From assembly GCA_019614645.1 (NCBI GenBank), contig JABWDB010000066.1, positions 806,001 to 870,000 on the forward strand: DNA of 64,000 nucleotides, in the 5' to 3' direction. The notes under the pieces were generated by a model. The model was not told the DNA's origin and ran no database searches. It saw only the letters and a list, made by a program, of their open reading frames with translations. Shown in pieces: positions 63,001 through 64,000 of this stretch; position 1 is the stretch's first letter, and each line of letters begins with the position of its first letter. Both the position numbers and the translations under genes were made by a program. The stretch is from Stratiolaelaps scimitus. Lineage: Eukaryota; Arthropoda; Arachnida; Mesostigmata; Laelapidae.

Positions 63001-63880
63001 ATGAACGTGGTTAGAAGCAATACAGCACTACAGGTGCTTGTGCCCAAGTGGCCATAGGGTGAACTGCGTGTATATACGGGTTATAAATAAACTACCGGAA
63101 GCAAAGTTTCGGCGAGACGCCGCTCGACCTGACCTGAACGCCACCGAACTGCATTACGGAGGAGTAGATTAGCCTACCTTCGATGGCTATAAACGGATAC
63201 CTCTGATAAAGCGCTTCTTCGTTCATGTCTCCATTAATATTTTGGCTCATCGGAGGCTATCCAAATAATATCCTACAATTTTTGCCAATCTAACCTAAAC
63301 TAGGCAAGATCTAACCTGGTCGGTTTGAACACCCATTATTTCGGTGTCCTGCGACCATGGTGCACTTGCCCTGTTACAATCCTGTGGCAGCCATTATATC
63401 ATCAGCCATTATTTGTCATCCTATTTAATCGCGCCGATCATATTTTTCAGTGACATAGCTTTATATATATTGTATATATTAGGGCATATTTAAGGTTTTC
63501 GGGCTGAGTCTCAGCCAAAATTTAACGTCCACGGTACAACTGCTTTGTAGCATTGCTTCGCAAGACGGATCCCTAAATGCAAATGTGGGCAACGATGGGG
63601 ATCGAACCCGTGAGCACCAACATGTCTCCTCCGATTGCAAAGCGCACACGAATGCACCACTAGGCGACCGGGCTCGACATATTAGGGCATATCGTGCGAG
63701 CTGTCCTCTTTATCGAATGGCGCACAGTCCGAACTACGCGACACAGTGCGCGACATTTACTACGAACGGATTGACAGAATCAAGGCAGCGTTTGAGCAAA
63801 CTAGAGCTCAGTCCTTGGGGTCTGCGTCGGCTGAAACTGGGATTCCTCAGATACCGTGTCATAGAATTATCACCAATATA
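34527..63880 (-). CDS. RhoGAP protein of ARHGAP6/ARHGAP36 type, 13 exons (5' end off window)
   Basis: The product is a GTPase-activating protein for Rho-family GTPases, predicted to act on actin or junction signalling in the cytoplasm. All junctions are GT-AG and every phase agrees. Exons, 5' to 3': 63880-63764 (tentative), 62683-62524, 59756-59646, 57022-56883, 56490-56386, 55969-55672, 55411-55252, 54538-54390, 53849-53713, 38716-38556, 38055-37928, 35612-35244, 34789-34527. The join gives about 765 residues ending at TAG 34527. The RhoGAP domain lies at about residues 293-525 and has the arginine finger (GVFRVSS, about residue 319), the conserved Lys in [13 protein letters not shown], and Asn in [10 protein letters not shown]. 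The N-terminal GDCTW block and a [13 protein letters not shown] segment before the domain are what suggest the ARHGAP6 group. The C-terminal ~250 residues are Ser-rich and disordered. No start codon is identified. The 3' end may be alternative. Confidence 0.88.
35115..35243. repeat. (CAA)n with higher-order repeat, next to a splice donor
   Basis: The plus strand shows AAC/CAA units interrupted periodically by GAACAGC and GAAAAGC, giving a higher-order period of about 56 bases. On the transcribed strand this is a GTT array that starts immediately after the RhoGAP donor at 35243 and fills about a quarter of the 454-bp intron. Confidence 0.85.
35244..35612 (-). CDS. RhoGAP exon (post-domain linker)
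   Basis: The acceptor is TTTTGCCAG and the donor is TCCG/GTATGT. It reads [18 protein letters not shown], then Ser/Gly-rich sequence, [19 protein letters not shown], and ends in a Lys-rich [17 protein letters not shown] stretch. The first residues follow the FLS end of the preceding exon, as in ARHGAP6-type proteins where the GAP-distal helix runs into an LLRRK-like segment. Confidence 0.85.
35613..37927 (-). other. RhoGAP intron, no other feature
   Basis: This is a 2.3 kb intron. Short open frames on both strands have no domain or splice context. There are small ATT and TTA runs near 36860-36900. Nothing else is recognised. Confidence 0.6.
37928..38055 (-). CDS. RhoGAP exon (distal helix after GAP domain)
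   Basis: The acceptor is CATCTCGGCAG and the donor is TCAA/GTAATT. It encodes [20 protein letters not shown], then [20 protein letters not shown], an amphipathic segment. Family members have a comparable IENYEALF-type helix after the GAP fold. The phase at both ends fits its neighbours. Confidence 0.85.
38113..38195 (-). repeat. family A SINE, 5'-truncated copy
   Basis: CGGGCTGACATTCACAGG then CAGTCCACGGTTGAACAACT and GCTTT match the 3' half of the family. It lies in the 500-bp RhoGAP intron between 38056 and 38555. Confidence 0.6.
38556..38716 (-). CDS. RhoGAP exon (GAP domain, C-terminal part)
   Basis: The acceptor is CATGGTTTCAG and the donor is GTCAG/GTTGGT. It reads [20 protein letters not shown], which contains the conserved NKM...NLA...GPN signature with the catalytic-pocket Asn. 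A Ser/Pro insertion and [16 protein letters not shown] follow. It joins in phase 0 to the exon 15 kb upstream, across the nested-transposon intron. Confidence 0.92.
38717..41100. other. RhoGAP intron, 3' part
   Basis: No exon is seen. TA arrays with TACACA interruptions run 39661-39755, a TAA repeat near 39497-39516, and a family B copy at 40801-40885. Other open frames are short and without domains. Confidence 0.6.
40801..40885 (+). repeat. family B retroposon copy
   Basis: GGTCCTCGTAGTAGTACCTA, then GTCGTATAGGGAAACAGCTT and AGAGTCAGCTCAAAAAG, match the family in sense orientation with moderate divergence. Confidence 0.7.
41389..42667 (-). pseudogene. LINE ORF2, reverse transcriptase fragment
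   Basis: The frame is open from the Gypsy junction ([18 protein letters not shown]) to a stop at 41389. It carries RT blocks [15 protein letters not shown], the catalytic [12 protein letters not shown] block, [13 protein letters not shown], and the YADD active site in [11 protein letters not shown] near 42190. It then ends with an [17 protein letters not shown] tail like those of Jockey and CR1 group enzymes. The N-terminal part of the RT (the usual region from the GPDGIP block to RPISLL) is missing, so the enzyme cannot be complete. Confidence 0.85.
42668..43086 (-). repeat. Gypsy 3' LTR (left copy)
   Basis: It is 419 bp. On the minus strand it begins TGACATATG and ends GAACACAACA, the usual TG...CA form. 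Four 39-bp tandem units occupy about 42928-43083. It differs from the other LTR by a single T deletion in GACTGTTTGTG. Confidence 0.92.
42900..43083. repeat. 39-bp tandem array in the LTR (left copy)
   Basis: Four units of 39 bp, each starting TGACAYATCAGGTGG and containing GGTTATTTA, lie head to tail (about 42928-43083), followed by a partial unit. The same array is in the other LTR (about 48186-48341). In sense orientation it lies at the start of the LTR, in the U3 region where promoter and enhancer elements usually sit. Confidence 0.9.
43127..47818 (-). CDS. Gag-Pol polyprotein of the Gypsy element
   Basis: It is 1,563 residues with no internal stop, starting at the ATG at 47818. Approximate order: Gag (1-240); two zinc knuckles from [14 protein letters not shown] (near 243); protease with [11 protein letters not shown] (near 319); RT with [10 protein letters not shown] (near 609); RNase H with [14 protein letters not shown] (near 759); integrase zinc finger [10 protein letters not shown]...CDDC (990-1027); and the integrase core with [15 protein letters not shown] and [11 protein letters not shown] giving D, D and E (about 1054, 1106, 1141). 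After the integrase comes an unusual ~250-residue acidic, Gln/Glu-rich, coiled-coil-like extension ending in [13 protein letters not shown]. Gag and Pol are fused in one frame, with no frameshift signal needed. All catalytic motifs look intact, so it could be active if expressed. Confidence 0.95.
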   Translation of the reverse strand: MASFTAEDVQQIVETAVKEALQATSRQKNIISGHTIMEHLNTRIPRFTFKPEDGHTFEKWYTRYLPILESEGQALSPTDKGRLIVSKLNTNEYDAFINYIRPKKVSELKPDETIEQLSKLFSVSVSLFKRRIKSLSIRRSGRPLKELTGLINEVAEDAEWGGISLDEMKQYILMLSLMGSEDNDIRARAARLMETDNGFTFPEILDDLEHFEQLKKDITTTQRNRMEINQVQHKPSTSPKSVPCYRCTRTNHHHSECRFKTATCTNCAKAGHIAVACKSKRLNQKPEINKHVQQVQLHEATNRIIKTVFINGKKFNLTLDTGAEVTLISERIWLQLGKPTLTSATVKLTLADGSPLNVIGTLRCSVNINGIKFQEECHVTNRCELLGLDWIQKDPNLKKILQNTPSRKIQRINNSLEETKEEIKDNLSKKFPEVFTESLGKCKTFQATFKAKENSTPSFRKARPVAYSLLPKVVDEIERLVKQEVLEPITHSRYAAPVVIVQKKNGTIRLCADYSTGLNNSIEEDKYPLPTAEDIFAKLNGGKFFSQLDLAEAYLQIPVEEKSQELLTINTVKGLYKVKRLPFGIKTAPSIFQRFMDMLTNGLPGTTAYLDDILVTSETIAEHKERLYKVFERLHQHGLKIRGEKCSFFQKEIKYLGFILNEEGRKPDPEKTKAIIEMPSPKDISELRAALGMITFYSQFIPEMKTLKEPLNNLLKKDVKFEWSDKCERNFQKMKQYLQSDLLLTHYDPNIPLIISADASQYGIGAVLMQESADSSKMAVMHISRSLSDTERKYSQIEKEALAIVYAVRKFHKFVYGRQFTINTDHKPLLAIFGSKNGISAHAANRLQRWAVILLDYQFTINYKSTTTFGEADALSRLIATQQTALEVSNELPDKVIANIELDNDNVVDEDISNLPVTRNEIKTQTSTDPILSRAKRFINDHWPKIQREDPLFALYSRRSELSITDDIIMYRDRVVIPNELQQQILTTLHNGHPGENRMKALARSYVYWPKIDTHIQDFVRRCDDCQLASKNPIKVPLSPWEHPKGPWIRIHADFAGPMNNTYYLIIVDSFSNWPEVVPMKKITTANTIEAFENIFTQHGIPEELVTDNGTQFTAQNFIEVCQKYGIKKFFSAPYHPQSNGRAERMVDTFKRSLTKMQNEGNTSTIIRKFLRTYRTIPSPALNGKTPAEAFTGRKFRTDLDMIRLIPTKNIASITTTQQNQMKQHFDKHHGSKEKNFKVNEQVYVRMQKQNKQFWTHGTIQRRNNVMYDVEVNNQTTSRHANQLRKRYNPRQHKNEDIYDGFMLAFEMPLPSRRRTKTPKKEEAHKENQTTQTPRVGIPFLTKVETLAKKLRSMEGRQVSGDEKDELMETISQLEQEIGDSDPEIQALLSQTRQNFKQTEKEAEEVSMLLQNLSIDPAQQQPSPKQIAEKLTEIATTSLADELVTAEKQNDGRTETTIIRQQQEQQQALISARRQLFIQNHPNGPPEDEEPKPIESVEELESLEQSIFDNDESADFGIGRTSEQQSQPQQDLLPRRSERVRKQPSFLEVTMTCSPRYKSLKKD
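47925..48344 (-). repeat. Gypsy 5' LTR (right copy)
   Basis: It is 420 bp and virtually identical to the left LTR, with one extra T in GACTGTTTTGTG. In sense orientation it is followed by the primer-binding-like site. Confidence 0.92.
48345..49416 (-). pseudogene. LINE ORF2, endonuclease C-terminal part and RT start
   Basis: The frame shows the AP-endonuclease signatures ILMGDSNVN (GDFN-type), CIDHIAV and SDHYPV, then a linker with [16 protein letters not shown] and an [15 protein letters not shown] block. It ends at the RT start ([14 protein letters not shown], matching the usual GPDGIP) at the Gypsy junction. The N-terminal half of the endonuclease is not in frame: between ORF1's stop (49684) and 49416 only short, shifted pieces remain. 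The ORF2 start cannot be placed. Confidence 0.8.
49684..50907 (-). CDS. LINE ORF1, Gag-like RNA-binding protein
   Basis: The frame is intact at 407 residues and begins [18 protein letters not shown] basic N-terminus and low-complexity linker precede a nucleic-acid-binding region. Three CCHC-type knuckles follow near residues 310-355: [28 protein letters not shown] and a degenerate [15 protein letters not shown]. The layout is typical of ORF1 in Jockey and I-type LINEs, which packages the RNA into a ribonucleoprotein. It survives although ORF2 is broken, which fits a relatively recent loss. Confidence 0.88.
   Translation of the reverse strand: MGKAGTSGMTTRSASAKISRGIRKNSKERNLRNLQAAAETLSMTSSRRDDMSNEGPSIPTPLVSLNSAIATVVPTPPADRRDSGHLSARPDEPVVGQSEDACNQGWQQVSYKNTTKRIEKIKSQIDAIRDNANTTAKASFRVQISRRVERNVDGVTRFSGEPFEGNLLALCSEVFRLFPNSRPQSRHGVILVWADSVGDARSLSKLSTLLSLPVIAKCRELELNWARITQVDKGFSEEEILKALSGEGVIAVKRELVRRRTGTELCSYPTDRVLLQFGRIPPAEVLLGFRKHRVVMHAGNPVSCFKCLKLGHIASSCRNDVACKNCGQSGHLANKCKNFAKCVNCKGAHASTSSSCPLKAYETEKRKAWMESRLLQQLRADHPEANRIEVVNEALSRAPLIKPLALL
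51131..52807. other. RhoGAP intron, middle part
   Basis: I see no gene, only short open frames. The exact 5' end of the LINE might extend somewhat into this segment. Confidence 0.5.
52808..52933 (-). CDS. possible alternative terminal exon of the RhoGAP gene
   Basis: A 42-codon frame follows an AG (GGTGACAG) and ends at TGA (52808). It reads [20 protein letters not shown] then [20 protein letters not shown], strongly helical and coiled-coil-like. It starts in phase 0, matching the donor at 53713, and an ATTAAA polyadenylation-like hexamer lies about 30 bases downstream. Splicing here would give a protein cut off inside the GAP domain. The acceptor's pyrimidine tract is weak, so this is tentative. 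Confidence 0.3.
   Translation of the reverse strand, partial: RLLKKIVIDVSMMRRIVQHIDSRLSAIREHLREAVISTRTQ
53357..53438 (-). mobile_element. family A SINE, 5'-truncated copy with 14-bp target duplication
   Basis: The direct repeat CCGATCTAATGGTT lies at 53343-53356 and 53439-53452. Between them are GGTTTTCGGGCTGACTC, TCCACGGTACTGCTT and GCTTCGGTAGACGGA, the 3' half of the family. Only the tRNA-like head is lost, as expected of incomplete reverse transcription. Confidence 0.88.
53713..53849 (-). CDS. RhoGAP exon (GAP domain, middle)
   Basis: The acceptor is CGCATCGATAG and the donor is ACTCG/GTAAGT. It reads [19 protein letters not shown], then [20 protein letters not shown], the conserved helix with the LP...NRDxLxxLLxxL pattern of RhoGAP folds. 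It ends in phase 0. Confidence 0.92.
53850..54389. other. RhoGAP intron, 540 bp
   Basis: The intron is AT-rich, with TTATAATTA runs near 53890-53930. No other feature is seen. Confidence 0.6.
54390..54538 (-). CDS. RhoGAP exon with W-rich insert
   Basis: The acceptor is AACACTACAG and the donor is CCCTGC/GTAAGT. After a split Arg codon comes [17 protein letters not shown], a small tandem WExWP repeat not present in the family members I know. The conserved [20 protein letters not shown] and [12 protein letters not shown] follow. The Lys in LLKEFF and the LPEPLM motif are diagnostic of a RhoGAP domain. The insert enlarges the loop after the arginine-finger helix. Confidence 0.93.
54539..55251. 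other. RhoGAP intron, 713 bp
   Basis: Contains an (AACC)n-like patch near 55115-55142 and a GA run near 55150-55170. No exon is seen. Confidence 0.6.
55252..55411 (-). CDS. RhoGAP exon with the arginine finger
   Basis: The acceptor is TCCTTCACCAG and the donor is CACACG/GTACGT. It reads [20 protein letters not shown], the part of the GAP fold that supplies the catalytic Arg, then [20 protein letters not shown] and an acidic Ser/Thr linker. The [12 protein letters not shown] spelling in place of the commoner SG(N)xxxIxxL is what points to ARHGAP6/ARHGAP36. Confidence 0.94.
55672..55969 (-). CDS. RhoGAP exon (linker and start of GAP domain)
   Basis: The acceptor is CATGACCGCACAG and the donor is AGTATG/GTATGT. 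A Gly/Ser-rich linker ([20 protein letters not shown]) is followed by a Thr/Ser stretch and then the domain start [19 protein letters not shown], the usual VPxxVxxCxxYLxxxG entry helix. Confidence 0.92.
56291..56346 (+). repeat. family A SINE, 5'-truncated copy
   Basis: AGTACCGTGGACGTCAAATG then TTGGCTGAGAGTCAG match the 3' part of the family in the opposite orientation to the host gene, just inside a 416-bp intron. Confidence 0.7.
56386..56490 (-). CDS. RhoGAP exon (acidic linker)
   Basis: The exon is 35 codons, phase 0 at both ends (acceptor CGCTTATATAG, donor AAGAAG/GTTAGT). It reads [20 protein letters not shown], then [15 protein letters not shown]. It is acidic and likely disordered. 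Because it is symmetric, it could be skipped without changing the frame. Confidence 0.8.
56663..56740 (-). repeat. tRNA-like sequence (pseudogene or SINE head)
   Basis: On the minus strand it runs from CGCAGTG to CGCTGCG, which can pair as a 7-bp acceptor stem, and has a perfect B box (GGTTCGAGTCC). The anticodon arm does not form a standard 7-base loop and the D arm is irregular, so it is not a functional tRNA by eye. It differs from the family A head. Confidence 0.55.
56883..57022 (-). CDS. RhoGAP exon (pre-domain conserved block)
   Basis: The acceptor is ACTTTTCCAG-like (TATTTTCCAG) and the donor is TTTAAG/GTGAGC. After a split Asp codon it reads [20 protein letters not shown], then [22 protein letters not shown]. 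The FGxxLxxLLAxD pattern matches the short conserved segment upstream of the GAP domain in ARHGAP6-type proteins. Confidence 0.88.
57023..59645. other. RhoGAP intron, 2.6 kb
   Basis: TA arrays lie near 57537-57558, 58107-58138, 58279-58308 and 58668-58700, a (GA) patch near 57557-57566, and a G8 run near 59190. Minus-strand frames near 58875-59140 look mildly protein-like but contradict the confirmed exon phases, so I leave them out. Confidence 0.55.
59646..59756 (-). CDS. RhoGAP exon (basic linker)
   Basis: The acceptor is GTTTCTTTCAG and the donor is CGAATG/GTGAGA. It reads [20 protein letters not shown], then [16 protein letters not shown]. It is Lys/Arg rich and may direct nuclear or membrane binding. 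The frame is forced, because only one of the three frames is open, and it needs one base from each neighbour, which both supply. Confidence 0.88.
60141..60218. repeat. foldback, 30-bp perfect arms, 18-base loop
   Basis: The left arm starts CTAACCGGTTGCGTTATATC (60141-60170) and its perfect complement lies at 60189-60218. The loop repeats part of the arm (ATAACGC). No transposon termini or target duplication are recognised. Confidence 0.88.
60754..60850 (-). CDS. possible alternative first exon of the RhoGAP gene
   Basis: An ATG at 60850 starts [20 protein letters not shown], then [11 protein letters not shown] donor-like CCGCG/GTGGGT at about 60754 falls in phase 1, exactly what the next exon (59756) requires. 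The product would lack the GDCTW block. No promoter evidence is available and the frame stays open further to 60608, so this is speculative. Confidence 0.25.
61560..61900 (+). pseudogene. mariner-type transposase relic, C-terminal part
   Basis: The frame at 61579-61818 holds [20 protein letters not shown], a variant of the mariner PYSPDLAPSDYHLF motif with the third catalytic acidic residue, and the following [12 protein letters not shown] segment. The N-terminal two thirds are absent. It differs from the two mariner relics farther left and lies in a RhoGAP intron in the opposite orientation. Confidence 0.75.
62524..62683 (-). CDS. RhoGAP exon (GDCTW block)
   Basis: The acceptor is CTCATTTGCAG and the donor is CCAAAG/GTATCT. 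It reads [20 protein letters not shown], then [20 protein letters not shown]. This conserved N-terminal block, with a GDCTW start and an L(S)xxxxxxLxxxxFxxL pattern, is characteristic of ARHGAP6/ARHGAP36 proteins. It starts in phase 0, so an upstream phase-0 donor is needed. Confidence 0.88.
62684..63763. other. RhoGAP intron, 1.1 kb
   Basis: The only recognised content is the full-length family A SINE at 63490-63678. Confidence 0.5.
63490..63678 (-). mobile_element. family A tRNA-derived SINE, full-length copy with 14-bp target duplication
   Basis: The 189-bp unit is flanked by perfect direct repeats ATATTAGGGCATAT (63476-63489 and 63679-63692). In sense (minus) it starts GTCGAGCCCGGTCGCCTAG with an A box (TCGCCTAGTGGTGC) and a B box (GGTTCGATCCC), the RNA polymerase III promoter of a tRNA. 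A body follows, then the stem-loop GGCTGAGACTCAGCC and CGAAAACCTTAA. There is no long poly-A. It sits in the host gene's intron in the same orientation. Confidence 0.92.
63764..63880 (-). CDS. probable upstream RhoGAP exon
   Basis: A superb acceptor (GATTTTCTTTATCTTCAG) precedes 39 codons ([20 protein letters not shown] then [19 protein letters not shown]). A donor-like NPF/GTAGTA follows in phase 0, matching the exon at 62683. Composition (basic, Ser-rich) suits the N-terminal region of this protein group. The donor is not a strong consensus, and a stop follows soon after in the read-through frame. Confidence 0.45.
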
Positions 63881-64000
63881 CTGAAGATAAAGAAAATCAA
63901 TGCAAAATGAGTTCCCCATACACTGAGTGCTGATCAATGAAAATGCGTGTGGAGTGATCGGTATCTCATTTGAAGATGAACAACAAACCAGTCGCTTAGG

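Noticed and set aside
1..64000. CRISPR array, operon or prokaryotic features
   Set aside because: The window is eukaryotic, with spliced exons and retroelements. The only regularly repeated units are microsatellites and the LTR 39-mers, which have no spacers.

Overview
This is a nuclear window from a eukaryote, most likely an arthropod. A chelicerate or mite would fit, but nothing in the sequence fixes the taxon. The evidence is spliced GT-AG introns, abundant (TA)n microsatellites, a Ty3/Gypsy element, a Jockey-like LINE, Tc1/mariner remnants and short retroposons with target-site duplications.

The main host gene lies on the minus strand and fills the right half. Twelve phase-compatible exons between 62683 and 34527, plus a probable upstream exon at 63880-63764, join into one reading frame of about 765 codons with a complete RhoGAP domain. 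The exon content and order resemble the vertebrate ARHGAP6/ARHGAP36 group. The 5' end of the gene is probably beyond the right edge. Its longest intron (38717-53712, 14,996 bp) is swollen by a nested insertion: a 5.7 kb Gypsy element with near-identical LTRs and an intact gag-pol frame sits inside an older, broken Jockey-like LINE. All of these lie on the same strand.

The left 34 kb is mostly non-genic. It holds a long minus-strand low-complexity coding frame at 3068-4309 (possibly a distant 3' exon of the RhoGAP gene, possibly another gene), two mariner relics (about 7.1-7.7 kb and 15.9-16.5 kb), a 1,570-bp Tc1-type element with long inverted repeats (21446-23015), and many short repeats. 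A third mariner relic lies at 61.6 kb.

The least expected finding is a pair of short retroposon families. Family A is a 189-bp tRNA-derived SINE (63490-63678) with perfect 14-bp target duplications. Family B is a roughly 155-bp element (23696-23850) with 16-bp duplications and a poly-A tail. Both end in a small stem-loop followed by CGAAAA, which suggests that one LINE machinery mobilises both. Other oddities are a perfect 64-bp palindrome, a second foldback with 30-bp arms, a 39-bp tandem array in the LTR, and an LTR insertion junction that lacks a clear target duplication and coincides with a missing part of the host LINE's reverse transcriptase.
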